Notes under the pieces: generated by a model
Told to the model about the DNA's origin: nothing
What the model saw: only the letters and a program-made list of their open reading frames with translations
Databases searched by the model: none
Program-made: the position numbers and the translations under genes
Part shown: in pieces, positions 16,912 to 25,822 of the stretch
Position numbering within the stretch: the stretch's first letter is position 1
Layout of the letters: each line of letters begins with the position of its first letter
Source: UTCHB3 sp964625575
GTDB lineage: Bacteria > Bacteroidota > Ignavibacteria > Ignavibacteriales > Ignavibacteriaceae
Direction: 5' to 3'
Length of the DNA stretch: 64,000 nt
Assembly: GCA_964625575.1 (NCBI GenBank)
Contig: CAZVBQ010000005.1
Span: forward strand, 62,001 to 126,000

Positions 16912-17988
16912 ATGAATAAATTCTTCAAACTGTCCACTCTGCTTGGCCTGTCATTCATGTTCCTTTTCATTGAAGCGGAAGCTCAAAGATCAAGAAATCC
17001 GGTGCTTGAATATGTTACAGGGACGTGGTGCCAATGGTGTCCATGCGGTCATACCATTATTCATGATGTGATCATGGTGAATAATCCCAATACAATTGTG
17101 CTGGCTTACCATGGCCCCTCCAATTCGAGTGATCCATACAGGATTTTCAACGGGAACAACATCATTTCGTTGATGGGCTTCAACAGTTACCCCACAGGAA
17201 TTATTGACAGGCTCACTGCTCCGCAGAGCCGTAGCGCGTGGGCGGGACAGGTATCAAACAGGTCAGTGGCACCTCCGAAGGTCAGCATTGATGGTACGGT
17301 CGAATTTGAAGCTGACAGCAACAAGATACACGTCCACCTGAAGATTAAAGCCCTCGACGCGATACCTGACATACCGGTAATAAACTTCGTGCTGACCGAG
17401 GATAAACTGATCACCACACAGACCGGTAATAGCAGTTGCCCGGGCAACGGGGATTACATTCATAACAATGTGGTGCGTTCCATGCTGAACGGCGCCCTCG
17501 GTAACGAACTTGCCAAGAGTGGCTGGGTGGCCGGTGATTCTGCTGTAGTGGATACATTTTATTACATCCCCTCTAATGTTCTGAAAGCAACGAATACAAA
17601 CTTTAACGCTTTTGTTTATTCGAAGAAAACTCCTTTGAACACCAGCGAGATCCATCAGGCACGTAAATGGAAACTGAGTGATTTCCCGATGAGTGTTGAT
17701 GATAAGTTTATCGCGGGTAATCCCGTTGATTTTACGCTCGATCAGAACTACCCTAATCCTTTCAATCCTGAAACCAGGATCAACTTCACAGTGGCGAAAT
17801 CCGGGTATGTATCGCTGAGAGTATTCGACCTTCTCGGCAAGGAAGTCGCAAAATTAGTGGATGATGAGTTGGCGCCCGGTTCCTACTCCCGTATCTTCAG
17901 CGCGAGTAACCTCCCCTCTGGAGTTTACGTTTACCGTCTTGAAGCCGAAGGCGTAAACATCAGCCGCAAAATGAATTTGCTGAAGTAG
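16912..17988 (+). CDS. Omp28-like secreted protein with T9SS sorting domain
   Basis: A 358-residue surface protein. A signal peptide (FFKLSTLLGLSFMFLFIEAEA) is followed by a thioredoxin-like start, VLEYVTGTWCQWCPCGH (Cys40, Cys43, Cys45), the hallmark of Omp28-related proteins of Bacteroidetes. The thioredoxin-like fold continues through YPTGIIDR. A beta-rich middle (about 110-240) carries two further Cys in the region of residue 180. The C-terminus is a T9SS type A domain: QNYPNPFNPETRINFTVAK, then SGVYVYRL and ISRKMNLLK. AGGA precedes the ATG. Redox activity is possible because the W-C-x-x-C motif is intact, but is not demonstrated for this family. Confidence 0.85.
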   Translation: MNKFFKLSTLLGLSFMFLFIEAEAQRSRNPVLEYVTGTWCQWCPCGHTIIHDVIMVNNPNTIVLAYHGPSNSSDPYRIFNGNNIISLMGFNSYPTGIIDRLTAPQSRSAWAGQVSNRSVAPPKVSIDGTVEFEADSNKIHVHLKIKALDAIPDIPVINFVLTEDKLITTQTGNSSCPGNGDYIHNNVVRSMLNGALGNELAKSGWVAGDSAVVDTFYYIPSNVLKATNTNFNAFVYSKKTPLNTSEIHQARKWKLSDFPMSVDDKFIAGNPVDFTLDQNYPNPFNPETRINFTVAKSGYVSLRVFDLLGKEVAKLVDDELAPGSYSRIFSASNLPSGVYVYRLEAEGVNISRKMNLLK

Positions 17989-18009
17989 ACAGCCAAAATA
18001 TTTTTCGTT

Positions 18010-18041
18010 AAAGCGGTGGTTACCCAATGCCACCGCTTTTT
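18010..18041 (+). terminator. Rho-independent terminator after the Omp28-like gene
   Basis: AAAGCGGTGG at 18010-18019 is perfectly complementary to CCACCGCTTT at 18030-18039, with a 10-nt loop and a short T run. It lies about 20 bp after the stop codon. Confidence 0.88.
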
Positions 18042-18110
18042 GTATCCGCGCTATCCGGGATCGGAACCGTAAGCCTATCTTTCCAAGGTCTCCCCGCCGA
18101 ATGCGTTTCA

Positions 18111-18160
18111 TCCTTCAACCCTCACCCTTCATCCTTCACCCTTCACCCTTCACACTTCCT
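18111..18160. repeat. Degenerate 7-bp tandem repeat (CCTTCAC type)
   Basis: About six to seven units of the CCTTCAC/CCTTCAT/CACACTT type lie upstream of the methyltransferase gene. It is one of several short-period arrays in the window's intergenic regions. Confidence 0.7.
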
Positions 18161-18221
18161 TTCCCCTTTAATTAAAGCTTATAATTCAGTAAATTGGCGG
18201 GTTAAAAAAGAAGGATTACGG

Positions 18222-18776
18222 ATGATAAAATTAAATCTCGGTTGCGGCAAGGATATCCGCCCGGGTTATGTGAATCTAGATGTGGTGGATTACGGTGGTA
18301 ATGAGATCCACGACATCAACACTTTCCCTTACCCTTTCCCGGATAACCACTTCGATGAGATCTACTGCTCTCACATTCTTGAGCATATTGAGAATTTCTA
18401 CAAGGTTATCAACGAACTTTACAGGATTGCCAAGCCAAACGCGACGATGATCGTGTATGCCCCGTTCTTTCTGAACACTAAGTATTTTGGAGATCCCGAC
18501 CATAAAATACCATTCTCGATCCGTACTTTCGACAATTATGAGTACATCGGCAACAGGAAACTGAAGTTCTACGAGAAGTGGAAATTGAACCACAGAACCA
18601 ATTATGAAGGTCAGGCTCAGTTCGAAGTGCTGGAGAAGAAATTCATCACCTCCCACTTCGCCGCGTTGAAGTGGATGGATGCTATAATTAACATCGAACC
18701 GGTAATGTATGAGCGTTTCTTCGCGGGAATATTCTCACCCGAAGAGGTGTACTTCAGACTCCGGGTTGTCAAGTGA
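18222..18776 (+). CDS. SAM-dependent methyltransferase (class I)
   Basis: A 184-residue class I methyltransferase. The SAM-binding motif I, KLNLGCGKDIRPGYVNLDVV, lies at the very N-terminus, followed by HFDEIYCSHILEHIENF, the motif with the HxLEH signature common in small methyltransferases of surface-polysaccharide loci. The ATG at 18222 has AAGGA six bases upstream; the frame is open further upstream, but that stretch translates repeats and is not credible. Substrate unknown; no glycosyltransferases flank it here. The stop codon lies within the first unit of the following 8-bp repeat array. Confidence 0.82.
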   Translation: MIKLNLGCGKDIRPGYVNLDVVDYGGNEIHDINTFPYPFPDNHFDEIYCSHILEHIENFYKVINELYRIAKPNATMIVYAPFFLNTKYFGDPDHKIPFSIRTFDNYEYIGNRKLKFYEKWKLNHRTNYEGQAQFEVLEKKFITSHFAALKWMDAIINIEPVMYERFFAGIFSPEEVYFRLRVVK

Positions 18777-18967
18777 GAACTTGAGAACCAGAGAACTTGA
18801 GAACCAGAGAACCGGAGAACTTGAGAACCAGAGAACCGGAGAACTTGAGAACGAGAGAACTTGAGAACCAGAGAACCGGAGAACTTGAGAACGAGAGAAC
18901 TTGAGAACCAGAGAACCGGAGAACCTTAACAAAGCAAACGGACAACGGACAACGGGCAACGGGCAAC
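18776..18967. repeat. Degenerate 8-bp tandem array (NNGAGAAC) plus a 7-bp array (AACGGRC)
   Basis: From 18776 to about 18925 the unit TTGAGAAC/CAGAGAAC/CGGAGAAC repeats with an exact 8-bp step, roughly eighteen times. From about 18934 to 18967 the step changes to 7 bp (AACGGAC, AACGGGC). The array lies between the methyltransferase stop and uvrB. The reverse strand of the 8-bp part is open and would encode a Phe-Ser-Gly-Ser-rich repeat, but this is a by-product of the period. Confidence 0.9.
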
Positions 18968-19021
18968 CCCATGGGGGCAACGCCCTCGCTACTCACTACT
19001 GATTAACTCACAACTGATAAA

Positions 19022-21073
19022 ATGAGAAAAGCACCATTCAGACCATTTGATCTACAGGCAGGATACAAACCCGCGGGAGACCAGCCGGAGGCGATTAAAG
19101 CCTTAACCGGAGGTCTCGAAAAGGGGGAAAGGTATCAGACACTGCTTGGAGTAACAGGTAGCGGCAAGACCTTCACGATGGCGAATGTGATAGCTGCTCA
19201 TAACAAACCGGCTCTTGTCATATCCCACAACAAGACACTCGCCGCCCAGTTGTATGGCGAACTGAAATCGTTCTTCCCAAACAACCCGGTGGAATTTTTC
19301 ATCAGTTACTACGATTATTACCAGCCTGAAGCTTACGTGGTCAGCAGTGACACGTTCATCGAAAAGGATTTCTCGATAAATGAGGAGATCGACAGGCTCC
19401 GTCTGAAAGCCACCACATCCCTTATTGAGGGGAGGAACGATGTAATAATTGTTGCTTCAGTGAGTTGCATTTATGGTATCGGCGCGCCGCACGAGTACGC
19501 CGAGCAGACGATTTTCCTTCACAAGGGCGACATAATCACGAAGAAAGATCTGATGCGTGCCCTGGTGAACATCTATTATTCGCGGAACGATCTCGATTTC
19601 ATGCGCGGCACCTTTAGAATGAGGGGGGATGTAATTGAGATAATCCCCGCTTATGAAATTGAAGAGGCATTGAGGATCGGGTTTTTCGATGATGAGATTG
19701 AAAAGATATCAGTTATCGACCCCATAACAGGGGATGTGCTGCGGGAACTTGAGGAAACTGCCATCTATCCCGCGAAATATTTTGTTACGAACCCCGAAAA
19801 ACAAAAACTCTCGCTTGCACTGATTGAGGCGGAACTGGAAGAAAGGCTCGCAGATTTCCGTGAGCAGGAACGGTACCTCGAAGCGCAGCGGATTGAGCAA
19901 CGAACGAGGTTCGATCTCGAAATGATCAAAGAAGTCGGGTACTGCTCCGGAATCGAAAACTACTCCCGCCACATGGATCTGAGGGAAAAAGGTACAAGGC
20001 CTTACTGTCTTCTCGACTATTTCCCTGATGACTTCCTCATGATCATTGATGAGTCCCACGTTACGGTCTCGCAGATCCGCGGGATGTACAACGGTGACAG
20101 GTCGAGGAAAGAGACACTCGTGCATCACGGGTTCCGGCTTCCTTCAGCACTCGACAATCGTCCTATGAAATTTGACGAGTTCGAGGAGAAGATGAAAAAA
20201 GTGATCTTCGTTTCCGCCACCCCCGGTGACTTCGAACTCGAGAAAACAAATGGAAAATATATCGAACAGATCATCAGGCCGACAGGTCTGCTCGATCCTG
20301 AAATTCAGATCAGACCCGTTAAAACCCAAATTGATGACCTGATCGGTGAGATCAGGGTCCGTGTACAAAAGGGTGAGAGGACTCTCGTAACAACCCTGAC
20401 CAAGAAAATGGCGGAAGACCTTTCCGACTACCTCGCGAAGATCGGCATTGCAGTACGGTTCATTCACAGTGACATTGACGCGCTTGAACGGGTTGAGATT
20501 CTTCGTGACCTCCGTCTTGGCGATTTTGATGTTCTGGTCGGGGTTAACCTTCTGAGGGAGGGGCTCGATATGCCCGAAGTGTCGCTTGTTGCCATTATCG
20601 ATGCCGACAAGGAAGGCTTCCTCCGGAGTGAGCGCTCACTCATGCAGACTGCGGGCAGAACCGCGCGAAATGCCAACGGTCTGGTAATTATGTATGCCGA
20701 CAAGATAACCGACTCGATGCGACTCGTAATTGAAGAAACAGCACGCCGCCGTAAGATTCAGATGGAGTATAACAAAAAGCACGGGATCACTCCGAAAACA
20801 CTTTTCAAGAGCATTGAGGAGATCATGAGCTCTACCGCCATCGCGGATGTGCGGAAAAAGGAATACAATCATGAATCTTCCCGTTCGCAATTCTCGAAAG
20901 TTGCAGAGCCTGTGCTGAAGTATATGAGCATCGACGAGCGCAAGGCGATGATAGAAGAATTGACCGAAGAGATGCGGAAAGCAGCCAAAGACCTCGAGTT
21001 CGAGAGGGCTGCATTTCTGCGTGATGAAATAGAAAAACTTAAGAAATCGATACCCGACAGGATTGAAACCTGA
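19022..21073 (+). CDS. uvrB: Excinuclease ABC subunit B
   Basis: UvrB is the damage-verification helicase of nucleotide excision repair; it receives DNA from UvrA and recruits UvrC. The protein has 683 residues, the usual length. Walker A GVTGSGKTFTMANV lies near residue 42, the DNA-clasping beta-hairpin region YYDYYQPEAYV near 95, the DEAD-like MIIDESHVTV near 340, helicase motif V-VI LREGLDMPEVSLVAI and QTAGRTARNANG near 520-550, and the UVR domain KAAKDLEFERAAFLRDEIEK at the C-terminus. No Shine-Dalgarno is seen before the ATG. uvrA and uvrC are not in the window. Confidence 0.97.
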   Translation: MRKAPFRPFDLQAGYKPAGDQPEAIKALTGGLEKGERYQTLLGVTGSGKTFTMANVIAAHNKPALVISHNKTLAAQLYGELKSFFPNNPVEFFISYYDYYQPEAYVVSSDTFIEKDFSINEEIDRLRLKATTSLIEGRNDVIIVASVSCIYGIGAPHEYAEQTIFLHKGDIITKKDLMRALVNIYYSRNDLDFMRGTFRMRGDVIEIIPAYEIEEALRIGFFDDEIEKISVIDPITGDVLRELEETAIYPAKYFVTNPEKQKLSLALIEAELEERLADFREQERYLEAQRIEQRTRFDLEMIKEVGYCSGIENYSRHMDLREKGTRPYCLLDYFPDDFLMIIDESHVTVSQIRGMYNGDRSRKETLVHHGFRLPSALDNRPMKFDEFEEKMKKVIFVSATPGDFELEKTNGKYIEQIIRPTGLLDPEIQIRPVKTQIDDLIGEIRVRVQKGERTLVTTLTKKMAEDLSDYLAKIGIAVRFIHSDIDALERVEILRDLRLGDFDVLVGVNLLREGLDMPEVSLVAIIDADKEGFLRSERSLMQTAGRTARNANGLVIMYADKITDSMRLVIEETARRRKIQMEYNKKHGITPKTLFKSIEEIMSSTAIADVRKKEYNHESSRSQFSKVAEPVLKYMSIDERKAMIEELTEEMRKAAKDLEFERAAFLRDEIEKLKKSIPDRIET

Positions 21074-21122
21074 TCGCGAACCTAAGATAACCATTACAAT
21101 TAATCGAAAATAGCCGGTCTTC

Positions 21123-21152
21123 TGTGAGCAGAAACTCACACGGAGCACCGTG
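21123..21152 (+). promoter_or_regulatory. Two overlapping hairpins in the thrA leader
   Basis: TGTGAG (21123-21128) pairs with CTCACA (21135-21140). CACGG (21139-21143) pairs with CCGTG (21148-21152). The 3' arm of the first and 5' arm of the second share two bases, so the stems compete. They end 16 bp before the thrA ATG. No T tract or threonine-rich leader peptide was found, so any regulation would act on translation. Confidence 0.35.
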
Positions 21153-21168
21153 ATACAGGTTGAACATC

Positions 21169-23571
21169 ATGAAGATATTAAAATTTGGCGGCTCCTCGGT
21201 GGGGAGTCCTGAACGAGTAAAGAGTGTTATTGAAATAGTAAAAGGGAAACTTGAAGAGGGGATAGCCGGTGTAGTCTTTTCAGCCTACTCGGGAGTTACT
21301 GATAATTTGATAAAGGCAGGTAATCTCGCGGTACAGCGTGACCGTGGTTACTCTGAACTTTTTGAGGATCTGCGCAAAAAGCACTTCGATTTCGCTTCAG
21401 AGCTCGTCAGATCGGGGCGTGAACTGGAGATACTTCATGAAGGCCTGAACCTTAGATTCAACGAGTTGAAAGAGATACTCGATGGTGTTTACCTTCTAAA
21501 GGAACTTACCCCCAAAACCCTCGACTACATTCAAAGTTTCGGTGAGCTTCTTTCGGCTTATACCATTACTGTCGCCTTTCGGGAAGCCGGTGTTGATGCC
21601 GAATTTCTTGACGCGAGAAAGGTGATAAAAACCGACAATAATTTCAACAACGCCCGGCTGTTGCCGACCGAATCCTTCTACTTCATAAATCAGGAGATGA
21701 AGAGCACCCCGGCGCTTAGAGTGATCACCGGATTTATTGCATCGACAAGTGACAATGAGACAACCACTCTCGGAAGGGGTGGTTCCGACTTCACCGCTGC
21801 CGTCTTCGGTGCCGCGATCAATGCTTCTGAAATTGAGATCTGGACAGATGTTGACGGAGTACTCACAGCCGACCCACGGAAAGTGACAGATTCATTTATC
21901 GTGGATGAGCTTTCATACGAAGAAGCCATGGAGCTCTCATACTTTGGCGCCAAAGTGATCTATGCCCCTACGATTCAGCCCGCGATGGACAGGGGAATAC
22001 CGGTCAGAATAAAGAACACATTTAATCCTGCCTTCAAGGGTTCGATCATAAAAAAAGACCCTGGTTTCAACAAAAATGATATAACCGGCCTTGCCTGCAT
22101 CGACGGGATCGCTTTGATACGCGTCGAGGGAGGTGGCATGGTTGGTGTCAGCGGTATTGCCGGAAGGCTTTTCCGCGCGCTCGCGGATGCGAGGATCAGC
22201 GTTATCCTCATCACTCAGGCCTCTTCGGAGCACTCAATATCCGTGGCAGTAGAGCCGAAACACGCTTTAGCCGCTGTTAAATGTCTGAGAGAGGAGTTCG
22301 CTGAAGAACTTCGCCTCGCGAGGATATCCTCAATTGAAAAGGAAGAAGGACTTGCTTCGATAGCCGTGGTAGGAAGCAACATGCGCCGCAGGCACGGACT
22401 GGCGGGCAGGGTGTTTGCCACAGTCGGAAAGCACAAGATAAATGTTCATGCCATCGCCCAGGGGTCATCAGAGCTTAATATATCTTTCGTGATTTCGGCC
22501 GACAAATTGAAACAGGCGATGACCGCGCTCCATGACGAGTTCTTTTTTGATCACAGAAGGGTCTGGCACATCTATCTCGCGGGTCCCGGAAATGTCGGTT
22601 CAACTTTCATTTCCCTTCTGAAAGCAAAAGAGACTCATAATGATTTCATCAAATTGAGAGGGATCATTAATTCCAAAATGATGTGCTTCGGTGAAAACCT
22701 GTTTGATGTGGAGAATCCCTTAAAAACCCTCGGTTCAACCGGTGAAAAGGCCTCCGCCTCACGTTTTCTTCACAATATGGTTAACGACCCGAACCCATTT
22801 AAAATATTGGTTGACTGCACCGCTACAGAGGCAACACTTCAGTTTTATGAGCCACTACTGATCGCGGGAGTACATATTGTGGCAGCGAACAAGGTGGCGA
22901 ACTCCGCGGATTTGGAGTTCTACAACAGACTCAGAGAGGCATGCAAGTCCGGAGGTTCCCGTTTTTACTACGAAACCAATGTGGGTGCCGCGCTTCCGGT
23001 ATTAAAAACAGTAAGAGATTTTATCGCGACAGGCGACCGGCCGAAGATAATTGAAGGCATAATGTCAGGCTCCGTGAATCATATACTCACAGAAGTCTGG
23101 AAAGGGAAAAGTTTTATGGCGGCTCTTGAAGAGGCAAAGGCAGCCGGCTTCACAGAACCCGACCCTTTGATCGACCTTTCCGGTATCGATGTTGCGAGGA
23201 AGTTGTTGATTCTTTCCCGTGAAGCGGGGTTCGGAAAATCGTTCGAAGAGATCAAAATCACGTCTCTCGCTAAAAGGAACGAACGGGGTGAGGTGGAATA
23301 TCTTGACCTCGATTCCATGGTGGCAAACGCGAAAGAGAGAGGAAAGAAGATTAAATACATCGCGACTTTCGAGGGGGGCGAAATGTCCGTGGGTCCTAAG
23401 GAAATTGATCAGGACGATCCCCTTTACAACATCGACGGGGTCAGGAATGCCTTTATTTTTTACACGAACCTGTACGACAATTTGCCATTGGTGATCTCCG
23501 GACCGGGCGCGGGTGTTGAACTGACCGCCACCGGTGTGCTTGACGATGTTCTTAAAGTGATCGCATCATGA
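21169..23571 (+). CDS. thrA: Bifunctional aspartokinase / homoserine dehydrogenase
   Basis: Catalyses the first and third steps from aspartate to homoserine. The aspartokinase half starts with ILKFGGSSVGSPERVKSV; FTAAVFGAAINASEIEIWTD follows near residue 205. Two ACT-type regulatory segments (about 310-460) contain GMVGVSGIAGRLF and ASIAVVGSNM, the usual seat of threonine feedback. The homoserine dehydrogenase half begins near residue 470 with YLAGPGNVGSTF (NADP site), then NKVANSADLEFY and GIMSGSVNHILTEV. ATG 21169 is preferred to TTG 21160. It overlaps thrB by 4 bp, so kinase, dehydrogenase, homoserine kinase and threonine synthase form one operon. Confidence 0.96.
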   Translation: MKILKFGGSSVGSPERVKSVIEIVKGKLEEGIAGVVFSAYSGVTDNLIKAGNLAVQRDRGYSELFEDLRKKHFDFASELVRSGRELEILHEGLNLRFNELKEILDGVYLLKELTPKTLDYIQSFGELLSAYTITVAFREAGVDAEFLDARKVIKTDNNFNNARLLPTESFYFINQEMKSTPALRVITGFIASTSDNETTTLGRGGSDFTAAVFGAAINASEIEIWTDVDGVLTADPRKVTDSFIVDELSYEEAMELSYFGAKVIYAPTIQPAMDRGIPVRIKNTFNPAFKGSIIKKDPGFNKNDITGLACIDGIALIRVEGGGMVGVSGIAGRLFRALADARISVILITQASSEHSISVAVEPKHALAAVKCLREEFAEELRLARISSIEKEEGLASIAVVGSNMRRRHGLAGRVFATVGKHKINVHAIAQGSSELNISFVISADKLKQAMTALHDEFFFDHRRVWHIYLAGPGNVGSTFISLLKAKETHNDFIKLRGIINSKMMCFGENLFDVENPLKTLGSTGEKASASRFLHNMVNDPNPFKILVDCTATEATLQFYEPLLIAGVHIVAANKVANSADLEFYNRLREACKSGGSRFYYETNVGAALPVLKTVRDFIATGDRPKIIEGIMSGSVNHILTEVWKGKSFMAALEEAKAAGFTEPDPLIDLSGIDVARKLLILSREAGFGKSFEEIKITSLAKRNERGEVEYLDLDSMVANAKERGKKIKYIATFEGGEMSVGPKEIDQDDPLYNIDGVRNAFIFYTNLYDNLPLVISGPGAGVELTATGVLDDVLKVIAS

Positions 23572-24527
23572 TCATGGAGCATCGTAAACTTGTAATGAGC
23601 CGGGCCCGTTCTTTTGCACCCGGGACTGTCTCAAATGTGGGACCGGGTTTTGATCTCATGGGATTTTCCGTGTTTGGAATTGGTGATGAAGTTGAAGTGA
23701 TGCCGAATGGAAGCAGCACTTCGCGAATCATCTCGATCACAGGGAGTAAAGGACTAAGCACGGATGTTGCCCTTAACACCGCGGGGAAAGCAATAACCAC
23801 ATTTCTTGAAGAACACGCCCCTGGTGAAGGTGTTGATATAATTCTGCGAAAGAACATGCCGGTGGGAAGCGGGCTGGGTTCAAGCGCCGCGAGCGCGGTT
23901 GCAGGAGTTGTGGCGGTTAACGGACTGCTTGAGACACCACTCGAACATCGCGCGCTGGTCGAATACGCCATGGCCGGTGAGTTCATAGCCTCCGGTTCAA
24001 GGCATGGTGACAATGTTATCCCCTCGCTTGTTGGGGGTTTCGTGATAATTAACGATATTGAAGCACTCGATTTTTTCAGGGTTGAAGCCCCGTCAGACCT
24101 GATGGTTTTGCTTATTCACCCCCACATCGAGATCAAGACAAGCCATGCCCGCTCGATCCTTCCCGCGGAGATCCCGGTTAAGGATTCAATTAAGCAAACC
24201 TCAGCGGCACTCACCCTGCTCGCGGGGATAATGACGGCGGACTATGGCAAGATCGCGGCTGCGTCAAGCGATCATATTGCCGAGCCTTACAGATCAGGTT
24301 TGATCCCCGGGTACAAAAAGATAAAAGAAATGCTGCTTTCAAACGGCGCGGCAGCCTGTAACATTTCAGGATCAGGCCCGGCCATGTTCGCCCTGTTCAA
24401 CGATGCCGGAGTGGCTGAGGCAGCAATTCAGGTGGTTAAAGATATTTATGCCACAACCGGTACAGGTGTGGATATTTCAATTTCAAAAGTCAACAATGAA
24501 GGCGCCAAACTTCTGGAGGTTGAATGA
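23568..24527 (+). CDS. thrB: Homoserine kinase
   Basis: GHMP-family kinase that phosphorylates homoserine to O-phosphohomoserine, the substrate of the next enzyme. The 319-residue protein shows the N-terminal PGTVSNVGPGFDLMGF substrate region, the ATP loop PVGSGLGSSAASAVAGVVAV (about residue 97) and the C-terminal NISGSGPAMFALF motif. The start overlaps the thrA stop (ATGA); a second in-frame ATG at 23574 is also possible. Its stop overlaps the thrC start, again by 4 bp. Confidence 0.95.
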   Translation: MIMEHRKLVMSRARSFAPGTVSNVGPGFDLMGFSVFGIGDEVEVMPNGSSTSRIISITGSKGLSTDVALNTAGKAITTFLEEHAPGEGVDIILRKNMPVGSGLGSSAASAVAGVVAVNGLLETPLEHRALVEYAMAGEFIASGSRHGDNVIPSLVGGFVIINDIEALDFFRVEAPSDLMVLLIHPHIEIKTSHARSILPAEIPVKDSIKQTSAALTLLAGIMTADYGKIAAASSDHIAEPYRSGLIPGYKKIKEMLLSNGAAACNISGSGPAMFALFNDAGVAEAAIQVVKDIYATTGTGVDISISKVNNEGAKLLEVE

Positions 24528-25822
24528 GGTACAAAAGCACCCGCTCATCTGAAAATCTTTACAGCTTTATGGAAGCACTTTACTCGGGTCTCGCGCCAGA
24601 TGGAGGACTGTTCCTCCCTGAAAGCGTGCCACACCTTCTTGATGAACCGGAAGAGCTTCTGGGTATGTCGCTCACTGAACTGGCGCGGCACTTCCTTGCT
24701 CCCTTTGTTACGGGAATAGGTGAGATTGAGCTCGACCGCATAATCGAGCGAACCTTCAATTTTGATATCGGGATAAAAATCCTTAACGATCACATCTCCG
24801 TGGTTGAACTTTACCATGGGCCCACCCTCGCCTTCAAAGACTTTGGCGCCCGGTTTCTCGCCAGTGTAATGTCTTACTACCTGCATGAGGAGCACAGAAA
24901 ATGTAAGATACTCGTCGCCACCTCCGGTGACACCGGCAGTGCAGTGGCGAACGCCTTCCTCGGTATGGATTGCGTGGAAGTGGTGCTGCTTTACCCTTCA
25001 GGCAAGGTGAGCAAGATACAGGAGCAGCAGCTCACCACGATGGGGAAGAATGTAACAGCCCTTGAAGTGAAGGGAACATTTGATGACTGTCAGCGACTTG
25101 TGAAACAGGCATTCGCCGATGAAGAGCTAAGAAAAACTATCAACCTCTCTTCAGCAAACTCGATAAGTATCGCGAGACTACTCCCACAGGCTGTATACTA
25201 TATCTATGCTTTTGCCAGACTTTATAACAGGTTTGACCGGATGAATTTCGTTGTGCCAAGCGGTAACCTTGGGAACATCACGGCCGGACTCCTCACCAAA
25301 TTCGCCGGCATGCCCGTTAACAGATTTTACGCCGCGCTTAACAGTAATTCCGTATTCGAAGATTATCTTAAAAGCGGGGAATTGTCGCCGAAAGAGACGA
25401 TCGCCACCATTTCCAACGCCATGGATGTGGGTAATCCGAGTAACGCTGAAAGAATAATCTCGTCGTACCATGGCAAGGTTGAAGCTGTGAAAAGGAATGT
25501 TTCCGCGAAGAGTTTTGGTGATCCCGAAACGGTGGCGATGATCGGTGAGGTGTACAGGGATCATGGCTACTTGATTGACCCGCATACAGCAGTCGGAATG
25601 CTTTACGCGAAGGAACTGGCAACAGTGTTACCAAAAGAGCACTTCGTTGTGATGTCAACGGCTCACCCTGCCAAATTTCACGATGACGTAAAAAATGCAA
25701 TTGGAGGCGAGTTTGAAATACCCGCCCGGTTGGCGGCGTGCCTTTCAAAGAAAAAACAAAGCCGGGTAACAGATACTGATTATCCCGGCTTCAAAGATTT
25801 TCTCCTTGGGGAGACCCGTTAG
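24524..25822 (+). CDS. thrC: Threonine synthase
   Basis: PLP enzyme converting O-phosphohomoserine to threonine and phosphate. The 432-residue protein begins MRYKSTRSSENLYSFMEAL, typical of the longer thrC2-type (yeast/E. coli-like) enzymes. The PLP lysine lies in GPTLAFKDFGARFL near residue 104, and ATSGDTGSAVANAF (about 130) binds the cofactor phosphate side. VVPSGNLGNITAGLLTK follows near 245. It is the last gene of the thrABC operon. Its stop codon overlaps that of the convergent gene on the other strand (TTAG). Confidence 0.96.
   Translation: MRYKSTRSSENLYSFMEALYSGLAPDGGLFLPESVPHLLDEPEELLGMSLTELARHFLAPFVTGIGEIELDRIIERTFNFDIGIKILNDHISVVELYHGPTLAFKDFGARFLASVMSYYLHEEHRKCKILVATSGDTGSAVANAFLGMDCVEVVLLYPSGKVSKIQEQQLTTMGKNVTALEVKGTFDDCQRLVKQAFADEELRKTINLSSANSISIARLLPQAVYYIYAFARLYNRFDRMNFVVPSGNLGNITAGLLTKFAGMPVNRFYAALNSNSVFEDYLKSGELSPKETIATISNAMDVGNPSNAERIISSYHGKVEAVKRNVSAKSFGDPETVAMIGEVYRDHGYLIDPHTAVGMLYAKELATVLPKEHFVVMSTAHPAKFHDDVKNAIGGEFEIPARLAACLSKKKQSRVTDTDYPGFKDFLLGETR

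Noticed and set aside
18027..18221. N-terminal extension of the methyltransferase
   Set aside because: It begins inside a terminator hairpin and translates the 7-bp repeat; ATG 18222 has AAGGA at the right distance and starts right at the SAM-binding fold.
18735..18996. Minus-strand frames encoding Phe-Ser-Gly-Ser-Gln-Val-Leu-type repeats
   Set aside because: They are translations of the 8-bp tandem array; three nested versions exist in different frames, as expected from the period.
25178..25748. Long minus-strand frames within thrC and similar frames inside other genes
   Set aside because: They are antisense shadows of well-conserved genes and have no start signals or recognisable motifs.
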